A stretch of DNA of 64,000 nucleotides from Bifidobacterium sp. 7101 (lineage in GTDB: Bacteria > Actinomycetota > Actinomycetes > Actinomycetales > Bifidobacteriaceae). The translations under genes were made by a program, and so were the position numbers. The notes under the pieces were generated by a model. That model searched no databases. It saw only the letters and a list, made by a program, of their open reading frames with translations, and had not been told where the DNA came from. This document shows positions 1 through 8,894 of the stretch, one piece after another. The stretch spans positions 496,001 to 560,000 of the forward strand of contig NZ_AWUN01000001.1 of the NCBI RefSeq assembly GCF_000499285.1. Direction: 5' to 3'. Each line of letters opens with the position of its first letter. Position 1 is the stretch's first letter.

Positions 1-1
1 G

Positions 2-1438
2 GCCTTCGATCGCTTCCGCCGAAGCCAGGTCAGCCGCTACCTGGCTTGGCAGGCTGGCATCGTGCGCGAATATGCCCGCGACGACCAGTTCGTCACCCAC
101 AACTTCGATTTCGACTGGGGCCCGGGCTGGTCATATGGCGTCCAACCAGCCGTCGATCACTTCGAGGCGGCCGAATGCCTGGACGTGGCCGGTGTGGACA
201 TCTACCACCCCACTGAGGATGACCTGACCGGCAAGGAGATCGCCTTCGGCGGGGACATGACCCGCAGTCTGAAAGGTGGCGCCAACTACCTGGTCCTGGA
301 AACCGAGGCCCAGGGGCAGAATGGCTGGTTGCCCTACCCGGGCCAGCTGCGGCTGCAGGCATACAGCCATCTGGCATCGGGTGCTGACGGAGTCATGTAT
401 TGGCACTGGCATTCCATCCACAACTCCTTCGAGACCTACTGGAAGGGGCTGCTTTCACAGGATATGGAACCCAACCCCACCTATGAGGAGGCCGGCCAGT
501 TCGGCAGGCAGATAGCGCAGAAGGGTGTGGGGGAGCACCTGGTCAACCTTCAAAAGCGCAACAAGGTCGCCATCATGGTGGGCAACGACTCCCTGACCGC
601 CCTGGACTGGTTCTCCCTGGAGACCGGCTTCCCCCGTCAGCAGGGGCAGATCTCCTACAATGATGTGGTCAGACGGGTCTACGATGCCCTCTTCGAACTC
701 AACATCGAGTGCGACTTCATCAGCGACAAGGCTGACCGGTCCCAGCTGGGCCGCTATGCCATGGTCCTGGTTCCTGCCCTTTACAGCAGCAATGAGGATA
801 CGCTGAAGGCCCTGGCTGATTATGTCCGTCAGGGAGGTCACCTGGTGGCCACGCTGCGCTCCTTCGTGGCGGACGAGAACCTCAAGGTCTGGCATGACAA
901 GGCTCCCCACCTGCTGACCGACGTGTTCGGCATCGACTACAACCAGTTCACTCGTCCCGGCAAGGGTCTGACCCTGGATCTGCACGGGTCCGACCAGGCC
1001 GGACTGGCCTGCCAGGGACTGATTGAGCTGCTGAATCCGAGACCAGGCACTCAGGTCCTGGCCTCTTATGACCACCCGGTCTGGAAGCGGTACGCAGCCG
1101 TGACCCGTCATGATTACGGCCAAGGCAGCGCGGAGTGGATCGGCACCCTGCCGTCGGATCAGGGCATGCAGATGTTGCTTTCGGATGCGGCGGATGCGGC
1201 TGGCTTGAACGGTCCCGCCCGGGACTTGGCTGGTCTGGTCACCGTGCGGGAGGGCATCAATTCCCTGGCAGAGCAGGTTGCCTACCTGCTCAATTATTCC
1301 TCCAAGGAGGTCAGGCTCGACGCACCCTATGAGGGGCATTTGCTGGTTGCTGACGGACAGGCCGATCCTCAGGCGCATGTGGACCAGGGCCAGTCCATGA
1401 CCATAGGACCCTGGGACCTGGCAATCATTGTTCGATAG
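2..1438 (+). CDS. GH42 beta-galactosidase, 5'-truncated by the window edge
   Basis: Hydrolyses terminal beta-D-galactosides, probably in the cytoplasm as for other family 42 enzymes of bifidobacteria. The reading frame is already open at base 2, so the start and N-terminal part of the TIM barrel lie upstream; 478 residues are visible. The catalytic nucleophile is most likely the first Glu of LETEAQ (codon 299-301), followed by the family pattern LRLQAYSHLASGADGVMYW. After the barrel come the trimerisation domain (starting near VAIMVGNDS) and a small C-terminal beta domain. The next gene on the same strand is a GH3 enzyme 69 bases on, so the two may be co-transcribed. Family is secure; whether the substrate is a galacto-oligosaccharide or another galactoside is not. 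Confidence 0.9.
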   Translation, partial: AFDRFRRSQVSRYLAWQAGIVREYARDDQFVTHNFDFDWGPGWSYGVQPAVDHFEAAECLDVAGVDIYHPTEDDLTGKEIAFGGDMTRSLKGGANYLVLETEAQGQNGWLPYPGQLRLQAYSHLASGADGVMYWHWHSIHNSFETYWKGLLSQDMEPNPTYEEAGQFGRQIAQKGVGEHLVNLQKRNKVAIMVGNDSLTALDWFSLETGFPRQQGQISYNDVVRRVYDALFELNIECDFISDKADRSQLGRYAMVLVPALYSSNEDTLKALADYVRQGGHLVATLRSFVADENLKVWHDKAPHLLTDVFGIDYNQFTRPGKGLTLDLHGSDQAGLACQGLIELLNPRPGTQVLASYDHPVWKRYAAVTRHDYGQGSAEWIGTLPSDQGMQMLLSDAADAAGLNGPARDLAGLVTVREGINSLAEQVAYLLNYSSKEVRLDAPYEGHLLVADGQADPQAHVDQGQSMTIGPWDLAIIVR

Positions 1439-1507
1439 ACCGGCTTCGGGCTGACCGGACTAAATATATGAGTGGATTAGTGCTCCGAAAGAAAGGAAGG
1501 TGCCCAG

Positions 1508-3808
1508 ATGGCATCAAGAAAGTTGACGGAGGACCTGCCCTACCGCAATCCCGACCTAAGCGTGGATGAGCGAGTGGCCGACCTGGTGGGCCGGATGACC
1601 CCTGAGGAGAAGGTGGGCCAGATGATGCAGCTTGATGCCCGCTCGGGAGTGGACAAGGAGGTGGTGGATCAGCACGCCGGGTCCCTGCTGCATGTCTCTC
1701 CGCAGAACATGATCAAGGCTGACAAGGCCGTTCATCGCACCCGTCTGGGCATTCCCCTGCTGATTGGTGACGACTGCATCCATGGCCATTCCTTCTTCCG
1801 CGGGGCCACCATCTTTCCCGAGCAGCTGGGCATGGCAGCCTCCTTCGACCCTGAATTGGTCCAGCGGATGGGGCGGGCCACAGCCCAGGAGGTCGCCACA
1901 ACAGGCGTCCACTGGACCTTCTCTCCGGTGCTTTGCATAGCCAGGGACACCCGCTGGGGCCGGGTGGATGAGACCTTCGGCGAGGACCCCTTCCTGATCG
2001 GCGAGATGGCCTCGGCCATGGTGCGCGGCTATCAGGGCGGATCAGCCATGACCGGAACCCTGCCCAAGGACGCTGTGCTGGCCACGGCCAAGCACTTCGC
2101 CGGCTACTCCGAGACCCAGGGCGGGCGCGACGCCTCCGAGGCCGACCTTTCGCACCGCAAGCTGCTCTCCTGGTTCCTGCCGCCTTTCGAGCGGCTGGCC
2201 AAGGAGGGTGTGGCCACCTTCATGCTGGGCTACGAGTCCATCGACGGGGTACCGGTCACCATCAACAACTGGCTGCTCAACGATGTGCTTCGTGGACAGT
2301 GGGGTTACCAGGGCACCCTGATCACCGACTGGGACAACGTGGGCAGGATGGTCTGGGAGCAGAAGGTGCAGCCCGACTACACCAGGGCCGCCGCGGCTGC
2401 CGTCAAGGCCGGCAACGACCTGATCATGACCACGCCCGGCTTCTACCAGGGGGCCTTGGATGCGCTGGATGCCGGGTTGCTGCACGAGGAGGACCTTGAC
2501 CGGGCGGTCAAGCACATCCTGGCCCTGAAATTCCGCATGGGGCTCTTCGAGGATCCGCGTCTGCCCGACCCCGAGGCCCAGAAAGCGATCATTAACTCAC
2601 CGGAGCACCAGGAGCTCAACCTCCAGGTGGCCCAGGAGTCGGTAGTTCTTTTGAAGAACGACGGAATCCTGCCCCTGTTCGGCGGGGTTGATGCCGATGG
2701 CCGCCCCGGTGATGATTCAGTGCACAGCATCGCCCTGGTGGGTCCGCTGATGGACGATGCCCAGAACCAGCTGGGGGACTGGGCCGGCGGTTCGGGTCAG
2801 TGCGACTGGATCAAGGACCAGCCTCGGGAGATGATCTCGACCGTGGCCGACGGTCTGCGCCAGGAGCTGCCTGAAAACTGGCAGCTCAACTGCGAGCAGG
2901 GCGTCGACGTGCTTCGTCTGGTCGACGACCCGGCGGGCAAACTCTTCCCCGACGGCCAGCCCAGGCCCAAGGTGGCGGCCCCGGCCAGGATCGATCAGGG
3001 CCGCTTCGACAGGGCCCTAGACCTGGCCAGGCAAAGCGACCTGGTGGTGGCCGTGGTAGGCGACGTGGTCCAGCTGGTGGGCGAGGGCCGTTCGACTGCC
3101 ACCCTGGAACTCTATGGTCCTCAGCGCGATCTGCTGGATGCCTTGGCGCAGACGGGCAAGCCCATGGTCATCGTGCTCATGTCCTCCAAGCCGTTGATCC
3201 TGCCCCCGTCCGCACAGTCGGCCAGGGCTCTGATTTGGCAGCCCGACCCGGGCATGCAGGGCGGTCGTGCCCTGGCCAGGATTCTCACCGGCAAGGTTGA
3301 ACCCACAGGCAGACTGCCCATCACCTTCCCCAGGCATGCCGGGCAGCTCCCGGTCTACTACAACCAGATTCGGGGCCAGCATGGAAACCGCTATGCCGAT
3401 CTGACCCAGGATCCGGCCTTCGCTTTCGGTCAGGGTATGGGCTACACCACCTTTGCATACGGAAAGCCACAGGTCGATGGACCGGATACGGTTGGACCCG
3501 AGGATACGGTCAGAGTGACCGTGGATCTGACCAACACCGGCCAGTGGCCAGGCACCGAGGTGGTTCAGGTCTATATCAGCGACCTGGTGACCTCCGTCAG
3601 CTGGGCTGACCGCGAGCTCAAGGCCTTCCAAAGGATTCAGCTGGATCCAGGGCAGACCCGGAAGGTGGCCTTCGATCTGCCGGTGTCCGAGTGGACCCTG
3701 GTCGATGCCGACTGCAACCGCAGGGTCGAGCCTGGTAAGTTCCAGGTGCTGGTGGGTTCCTCCTCGCGCAGGGAAGACCTGCAGGCTGTGATGGTGACCG
3801 TGGGTTGA
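1508..3808 (+). CDS. GH3 beta-glucosidase / beta-glycosidase
   Basis: A 766-residue family 3 glycoside hydrolase that removes non-reducing beta-linked sugars from oligosaccharides or plant glycosides. Domain order: (beta/alpha)8 barrel (about residues 15-350) with KHFAGY and the nucleophile Asp274 in LITDWDNVG, the alpha/beta sandwich (about 375-630), and a C-terminal fibronectin-III-like domain (VRVTVDLTNTGQWPGTEVVQVY). No signal peptide is visible, so it should be cytoplasmic. The ATG at 1508 follows a purine-rich GAAAGGAAGG site. It follows the GH42 gene, suggesting a glycoside-degrading unit. Exact substrate (glucoside, xyloside, gentiobioside) cannot be read from sequence. Confidence 0.92.
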   Translation: MASRKLTEDLPYRNPDLSVDERVADLVGRMTPEEKVGQMMQLDARSGVDKEVVDQHAGSLLHVSPQNMIKADKAVHRTRLGIPLLIGDDCIHGHSFFRGATIFPEQLGMAASFDPELVQRMGRATAQEVATTGVHWTFSPVLCIARDTRWGRVDETFGEDPFLIGEMASAMVRGYQGGSAMTGTLPKDAVLATAKHFAGYSETQGGRDASEADLSHRKLLSWFLPPFERLAKEGVATFMLGYESIDGVPVTINNWLLNDVLRGQWGYQGTLITDWDNVGRMVWEQKVQPDYTRAAAAAVKAGNDLIMTTPGFYQGALDALDAGLLHEEDLDRAVKHILALKFRMGLFEDPRLPDPEAQKAIINSPEHQELNLQVAQESVVLLKNDGILPLFGGVDADGRPGDDSVHSIALVGPLMDDAQNQLGDWAGGSGQCDWIKDQPREMISTVADGLRQELPENWQLNCEQGVDVLRLVDDPAGKLFPDGQPRPKVAAPARIDQGRFDRALDLARQSDLVVAVVGDVVQLVGEGRSTATLELYGPQRDLLDALAQTGKPMVIVLMSSKPLILPPSAQSARALIWQPDPGMQGGRALARILTGKVEPTGRLPITFPRHAGQLPVYYNQIRGQHGNRYADLTQDPAFAFGQGMGYTTFAYGKPQVDGPDTVGPEDTVRVTVDLTNTGQWPGTEVVQVYISDLVTSVSWADRELKAFQRIQLDPGQTRKVAFDLPVSEWTLVDADCNRRVEPGKFQVLVGSSSRREDLQAVMVTVG

Positions 3809-3866
3809 CCACTGTCCGGTAGCGGAACTCCTCGCGTGTTGGTTGCCCAGGGCCTTCGCCCGCTCC

Positions 3867-3872
3867 TAACAT
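3867..3872 (+). promoter_or_regulatory. candidate -10 element, leaderless promoter of the gshA-like gene
   Basis: TAACAT ends six bases before the ATG at 3879 and no Shine-Dalgarno is present, the same arrangement as at several other genes here. No -35 box is obvious. Confidence 0.4.
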
Positions 3873-3878
3873 GACAGC

Positions 3879-5153
3879 ATGAGCAAAAGCGTAGGCGCTG
3901 GGTATGCGCACCTGTTGACGGTCCCCAATCCGCGGCATGTGGCCAGCCTGGTCGACTACTTCTCTCGCGGGTCAAAGCCGCGGTCCCAGTGGCGGTTCGG
4001 CATCGAGATTGAGCATCTGCCGGTCCGCAACGATGGGTCCGATGCCCCGGTTCCCTATGAGGGGGAGCGGGGTATCGAGGCCCTGCTGTCTGCATTGGAG
4101 CCCTGCTACGACGGCGATAAGGAATACCGGGAGGACGGTCACCTGGTCGGGCTGAGTAGACCGGGCTGCGTGGTCTCTCTGGAGCCCGGGAGCCAGGTGG
4201 AGTGCTCCTTAGGCGTGGTCCGGGACAGCCGAGAATTCGAGGATCTCTACCGTCGCTTCCGTGCCGAGGTCGATCCCATTGCTGAGCGTCTGGGGTTCCG
4301 GCTGGTTGAGTACGGGTACCGTCCGGCTGGGTCCTACGCGGATGTGGGGGTCAATCCCAAGGAACGCTATGCGGTCATGAACACTTACCTGGGTCGCATC
4401 GGCCAGTGCGGACCCATGATGATGCGCAGCACCGCCTCCACCCAAATCAGCATCGACTACCAGGACGAGGACGATGCCATCGCCAAGATCCGTCTGGGCA
4501 CGGTCATCGGGCCCATTTTGGCCTACTTCTTCCGCAACACTCCAATTTTCGAGGGCAAGCCCAACCGCATGCCCCTGCGGCGCCAGCGCATCTGGGACTG
4601 GCTCGACACCCAGCGCACAGGTCTGATTCCTGGGCTGTTCGAGGACGGCTTCGGCTGGGAGGACTATGCCGTGGATATGCTATCCACCCCGCTCATGGTG
4701 GCCGACGTCTCCCATACTCCGGAGGTGGAGGGGCCGCAGGGGCAGCAGGTCTTCATCGCCTGGCATGAGAACGCCGGGGAGATCTATCCTGACCGCCGTC
4801 TCAACGATGCTGAGATAGCGCACATCCTGACCACGCACTTCAATGATGTCCGTCTGAAGAATTACATCGAGCTCAGGCACTGGGATTCCCTGCCCATGGA
4901 ACGTGCCAGCCGACTTCTTGAGGTCGTCGGTGGCATCTTCTATGACTCGGATCGATTCGCCAAACTGGTCGGACTTTTGGACGGGGTGAGCGAGGAGGAT
5001 GTGCTTGCAGCCAAGGCCGACCTGCAGGTCCGTGGCGGCCAGGCCAGCCCCTATGGTCGCTCCCTGGACTTCTGGCGGCAGGCGCTAGGTGCAGAGGACA
5101 CTCTGGATGAGCTGCCGGGTGATCCTCGTCATCCCGATCGCTTTCAATCCTGA
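3879..5153 (+). CDS. gshA: glutamate-cysteine ligase family protein (GCS2/plant type)
   Basis: A 424-residue member of the carboxylate-amine ligase superfamily, predicted to couple glutamate to cysteine with ATP. Diagnostic motifs are RFGIEIEHLPV near the N-terminus (ATP/Mg site), SLEPGSQVECS, and MMRSTASTQISIDY in the middle, as in GCS2 enzymes including plant-type GshA and actinobacterial EgtA. No gshB, egtB or mycothiol gene adjoins it, so it could make gamma-glutamylcysteine as an end product or ligate another amine. The ATG has no Shine-Dalgarno but has TAACAT six bases upstream. The ileS T-box leader follows. Family is confident; substrate is inferred. Confidence 0.8.
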   Translation: MSKSVGAGYAHLLTVPNPRHVASLVDYFSRGSKPRSQWRFGIEIEHLPVRNDGSDAPVPYEGERGIEALLSALEPCYDGDKEYREDGHLVGLSRPGCVVSLEPGSQVECSLGVVRDSREFEDLYRRFRAEVDPIAERLGFRLVEYGYRPAGSYADVGVNPKERYAVMNTYLGRIGQCGPMMMRSTASTQISIDYQDEDDAIAKIRLGTVIGPILAYFFRNTPIFEGKPNRMPLRRQRIWDWLDTQRTGLIPGLFEDGFGWEDYAVDMLSTPLMVADVSHTPEVEGPQGQQVFIAWHENAGEIYPDRRLNDAEIAHILTTHFNDVRLKNYIELRHWDSLPMERASRLLEVVGGIFYDSDRFAKLVGLLDGVSEEDVLAAKADLQVRGGQASPYGRSLDFWRQALGAEDTLDELPGDPRHPDRFQS

Positions 5154-5199
5154 CGACTGTTCGTTATGCGAACGGGCGAGAACGGTTTCCTGAGGATGG

Positions 5200-5205
5200 T
5201 ATAAT
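5200..5205 (+). promoter_or_regulatory. -10 element of the ileS leader promoter
   Basis: A perfect TATAAT placed to start transcription near 5212, about 215 bases ahead of ileS, which fits a long riboswitch leader. The -35 region (about 5177-5182) is a poor match. Confidence 0.6.
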
Positions 5206-5211
5206 CTGGTC

Positions 5212-5427
5212 ACCAATGGGCCTTGATCCGTCATCAGCGGGGAGCCCTCGGAAGAACAGGATTGCTCGCGGCAGTCCTCAGTAGAACCGACGGGTGGGCC
5301 CGCATAGCCCAGATCAAGCGGTCCGGCGTGGGTCATTGGCCGGGCAAGCGAGGTGGTACCGCGGTGGGCCCCATGGGTCCCTCGTCCTCGACATGGCGAT
5401 ATGAACGACCAGCGAGGAGTGTGAACG
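5212..5427 (+). promoter_or_regulatory. T-box riboswitch leader of ileS (translational type)
   Basis: The leader carries the hallmark T-box sequence GAGGTGGTACCGCGG at 5350-5364, whose UGGU can pair with the NCCA end of uncharged tRNA. Stem I may be closed by CTTGATC (5222-5228) with GATCAAG (5312-5318), with an inner hairpin AGGATTGC/GCAGTCCT; ATC at 5313-5315 is a candidate isoleucine specifier. There is no U-tract terminator. Instead TCCTCG (5385-5390) can pair with CGAGGA (5413-5418), the ileS Shine-Dalgarno, while CGAGG (5349-5353) can pair with CCTCG at 5380-5384 or 5386-5390. This supports control of ribosome access, as known for actinobacterial ileS T-boxes: uncharged tRNA-Ile should free the site. 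Confidence 0.88.
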
Positions 5428-8400
5428 GTGAATCAGACCACTGATACCTCAGGTGCGAAGAATCGGGACGGCGAAGTCTATCCCAAGGCGGTGGTGGACC
5501 CGGCTCTGGCCAAGGTGACACCCAATCCCTCCTTCCCCCACATGGAGGAGCGCGTTCTGGACTATTGGGATCAGGACGACACCTTCAACAAGTCGGTGGA
5601 TCGCCGCCCGTCCGGCGATCACGCCGACAACGAGTTCGTCTTCTTCGACGGTCCGCCCTTCGCCAACGGCCTGCCCCACTACGGGCACCTGCTGACCGGC
5701 TACGTCAAGGATGTCATTCCCCGCTACCAGACCATGAAGGGACACAAGGTCAACCGGGTCTTCGGCTGGGACACCCACGGTCTGCCTGCCGAGCTGGAGG
5801 CTCAGCGCGAGCTGGGCATCGACAGCGTGGATCAGATCGAGCAGATGGGCATCGAGAAGTTCAATGACGCCTGCCGCGCCTCGGTGCTCAAGTACACCAG
5901 TGAGTGGAAGGACTACGTCCACCGCCAGGCCCGCTGGGTGGACTTCGACCACGGCTACAAGACCCTGAATGTCTCCTACATGGAGTCGGTCATGTGGGCC
6001 TTCAAGACCCTCTACGAGAAGGGTCTGGCCTACGAGGGCTACCGGGTGCTGCCCTACTGCTGGAAGGACCAGACACCGCTGTCCAACCACGAGCTGCGCA
6101 TGGATGCCGATGTCTACCAGGACCGGCAGGACACCACCGTCTCCGTGGCCGTCAAGCTCAGGGATGAGGACGCCTATGCGGTCTTCTGGACCACCACCCC
6201 CTGGACCGTCCCCACCAACCTGGCCATCGTGGTCGGCGCCGACATCGAGTACTCGGAGGTCAGCCCGGTGTCCGGGCCCTTCGCCGGCAAGCGCTTCTAT
6301 ATCGCCACGGCCCGCCTGGGAGACTACGCCAAGCAGCTGGGGGAGGACTACCAGGTGGTCCGCACCCTCCAGGGGTCCCAGATGGAGGGCTGGCGGTACT
6401 GGCCGGTCTTCCCCTACTTCGCCGGCGAGCAGGCCGAATCCGAGGGTGGCACCCCTGGCCCCAACGCCTATACCATCTACACGGCCGACTACGTCGACAC
6501 TGTGGAGGGCACCGGCCTGGTCCACCAGGCTCCCTATGGCGAGGATGATATGAACACCCTGAACGCCAAGGGGATCCGCAGCGTGGACGTGCTCGATGCC
6601 GGGGCCGTCTTCACCGAGCAGTGCCCTGACTACCAGGGCCTGCAGGCCTTCGACGCCAACATGCCCATCGTGCGCAACCTGCGCGCAGGCGATGGCCCCC
6701 TGGCACAGATCCCAGCCGAGCATCGGGCTCTCCTTTTCCAGGAGAAGAGCTACGTCCACTCCTACCCCCACTGCTGGCGTTGTGGCACCCCGCTGATCTA
6801 CAAGCCGGTCTCCAGCTGGTTTGTCTCCGTGACCAAGATCAAGGACCGTCTGCTGGAACTCAACCAGCAGATCAACTGGATCCCCGGAAACGTCAAGGAC
6901 GGCCAGTTCGGCAAGTGGCTGGCCAACGCCCGTGACTGGTCCATCTCCCGCAACAGGTTCTGGGGCTCACCCATCCCGGTCTGGGTCTCGGACGATCCCA
7001 AGTACCCCCGGGTGGATGTCTACGGGTCCCTGGATGAGCTCAAGAAGGACTTCGGCCGTTACCCAACCGATGACAAGGGACAGATCAACATGCATCGGCC
7101 CTGGATCGACCAACTGACCAGGCCCAACCCGGACGACCCGACCGGCAAGTCCACCATGCACAGGATCACCGATGTGCTGGACTGCTGGTTCGAGTCGGGA
7201 TCCATGCCCTTCGCCCAGTTCCACTATCCCTTCGAGAACAAGCAGTACTTCGAGGACAGGGATCCCTGTGATTTTGTGGTGGAGTACATCGGCCAGACCC
7301 GCGGCTGGTTCTACACCATGCACATCATGTCCACGGCCCTCTTCGACAGGCCGGCCTTCAAGAACGTGATCTGCCACGGCATCGTCCTGGGCTCCGACGG
7401 CCAGAAGATGAGCAAGCACTTGCGCAACTATCCGGATGTGAACGAGGTCTTCGACAAGTACGGATCCGATGCCATGCGCTGGTTCCTGATGAGCTCTTCC
7501 ATCCTGCGCGGCGGCAACCTGGTTGTCACCGCTGATGGCATCCGCGACACGGTCCGTCAGGTCATGCTGCCGGTCTGGAGCTCCTACTACTTCTACACGC
7601 TCTATGCCAACGCGGCCAACAAGGGCGCCGGCTACCAGGCCCAGGCACTGACACCGGACCGTGTGGCCGACCTGCCGGAGATGGACCGCTTCCTGTTGGC
7701 ACGGGCGCGTCGGCTGATTCAGTCGGTGCAGAAGGCCCTGGACGACTTCGCCATCTCGGATGCCTGCGATGCGGTGACCGACTTCATCGACGTGTTGACC
7801 AACTGGTACATCCGCAACAACCGCGACCGCTTCTGGGGCGAGGACCACCAGGCCTTCGACACCCTCTACACGGTCCTGGAGGCCTTCGCCCGCGTTTTGG
7901 CCCCCCTGGCACCCATGGAGGCCGAGCAGATCTGGCGTGGTCTGACCGGCGGCGAATCGGTCCACCTGGCCGATTGGCCCTTCCTGGCCGATGAGGCCAC
8001 CGGGCGGGAGACTGAATTGGGACAGGTCCTGCGCGACGATCCTGCCCTGGTAGCCGCCATGGAGAAGGTCCGCGAGGTGGTTTCGGCCACCCTGGCCCTG
8101 CGCAAGGCCGAGCAGATCCGTGTCCGCCAGCCCCTGTCCCGGTTGACCGTGGTGGTCCGTGACCCCGATGCGGCCCGGCCCTACGTGGATGTGCTCAAGT
8201 CCGAGCTCAACATCAAGGATGTGGAGTTCTGCACCCTGGACCAGGCCGGCCAGCACGGCCTGCGAATCATCCACGATCTCAAGGTCAATGCTCGAGCGGC
8301 CGGACCCCGACTGGGCAAGCAGGTCCAGTTCGTCATCCGGGCCTCCAAGCAGGGCGACTGGTCAGAGCAGGATGGCCATGTGGTCGTCACTACACCCGAC

Positions 8401-8772
8401 GGACCGGTGGCCCTGGAACCAGGCGAATACGAGCTGGACAACCGGATCGAGCAGGAGGATGGCTCCCAGGCCGACCGGTCGGCCTCCGCAGCCCTGCCCA
8501 CCGGCGGCTTCGTCATCCTCGACACCCAGCTGGACGACGACCTCCTGGCCGAGGGCTATGCCAGGGATCTGATCCGCCAGGTTCAGGATGCCCGAAAGAC
8601 CGCCGGTCTGGACATCGCCGACCGGATTCGGTTGACCCTGACCCTGCCTGCTGAGGATGCCCCCAAGGCCCAGCAGTTCAACGACCTGATCGCCCACGAG
8701 ACATTGGCCACCAGCATGACCGTCAATGTCGGCGATGTGGATCAGTCGCAGGTCGACCTGGTCAAGGCCTGA
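5428..8772 (+). CDS. ileS: isoleucine-tRNA ligase
   Basis: Charges tRNA-Ile with isoleucine in the cytoplasm. This 1114-residue class I synthetase has PPFANGLPHYGH (HIGH signature HYGH at 84-87) and DGQKMSKHLRNYP (KMSKS-type loop KMSKH at 660-664), with the editing domain between them (WTTTPWTVPTNLAI) and the anticodon-binding region downstream (PEMDRFLLARARRL onwards). Length and the HYGH/KMSKH pattern resemble the eukaryote-like IleRS class found in mycobacteria and bifidobacteria, a class associated with reduced mupirocin sensitivity. The GTG start sits eight bases after CGAGGAG (5413-5419), the site controlled by the upstream T-box. A terminator follows the gene. No other reading is plausible. 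Confidence 0.98.
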   Translation: MNQTTDTSGAKNRDGEVYPKAVVDPALAKVTPNPSFPHMEERVLDYWDQDDTFNKSVDRRPSGDHADNEFVFFDGPPFANGLPHYGHLLTGYVKDVIPRYQTMKGHKVNRVFGWDTHGLPAELEAQRELGIDSVDQIEQMGIEKFNDACRASVLKYTSEWKDYVHRQARWVDFDHGYKTLNVSYMESVMWAFKTLYEKGLAYEGYRVLPYCWKDQTPLSNHELRMDADVYQDRQDTTVSVAVKLRDEDAYAVFWTTTPWTVPTNLAIVVGADIEYSEVSPVSGPFAGKRFYIATARLGDYAKQLGEDYQVVRTLQGSQMEGWRYWPVFPYFAGEQAESEGGTPGPNAYTIYTADYVDTVEGTGLVHQAPYGEDDMNTLNAKGIRSVDVLDAGAVFTEQCPDYQGLQAFDANMPIVRNLRAGDGPLAQIPAEHRALLFQEKSYVHSYPHCWRCGTPLIYKPVSSWFVSVTKIKDRLLELNQQINWIPGNVKDGQFGKWLANARDWSISRNRFWGSPIPVWVSDDPKYPRVDVYGSLDELKKDFGRYPTDDKGQINMHRPWIDQLTRPNPDDPTGKSTMHRITDVLDCWFESGSMPFAQFHYPFENKQYFEDRDPCDFVVEYIGQTRGWFYTMHIMSTALFDRPAFKNVICHGIVLGSDGQKMSKHLRNYPDVNEVFDKYGSDAMRWFLMSSSILRGGNLVVTADGIRDTVRQVMLPVWSSYYFYTLYANAANKGAGYQAQALTPDRVADLPEMDRFLLARARRLIQSVQKALDDFAISDACDAVTDFIDVLTNWYIRNNRDRFWGEDHQAFDTLYTVLEAFARVLAPLAPMEAEQIWRGLTGGESVHLADWPFLADEATGRETELGQVLRDDPALVAAMEKVREVVSATLALRKAEQIRVRQPLSRLTVVVRDPDAARPYVDVLKSELNIKDVEFCTLDQAGQHGLRIIHDLKVNARAAGPRLGKQVQFVIRASKQGDWSEQDGHVVVTTPDGPVALEPGEYELDNRIEQEDGSQADRSASAALPTGGFVILDTQLDDDLLAEGYARDLIRQVQDARKTAGLDIADRIRLTLTLPAEDAPKAQQFNDLIAHETLATSMTVNVGDVDQSQVDLVKA

Positions 8773-8785
8773 CCCGTAGTCGCAT

Positions 8786-8823
8786 AAAAGGGCTCCCATC
8801 CTGTATTGGACGGAAGCCCTTTT
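8786..8823 (+). terminator. rho-independent terminator after ileS
   Basis: Inverted repeat AAAAGGGCT ... AGCCCTTTT flanks an inner CATCC/GGACG-like loop region just after the ileS stop. Because the arms end in A and T runs it could also serve the convergent aldo/keto reductase gene. Confidence 0.85.
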
Positions 8824-8894
8824 CATTCGATCTGTCTGCTGGGAAGGCCGATTGCGTCAAAATCGGCCCTGCTGCTGGCAACGAAGCTTGCAGA

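Noticed and set aside
5159..5173. LexA (SOS) box
   Set aside because: The half-sites are GTTCG then CGAAC, opposite to the actinobacterial CGAAC-N4-GTTCG order, and the spacer is five.
5449..8274. Long antisense frames opposite ileS
   Set aside because: Composition-driven shadows of a secure, highly conserved synthetase gene.
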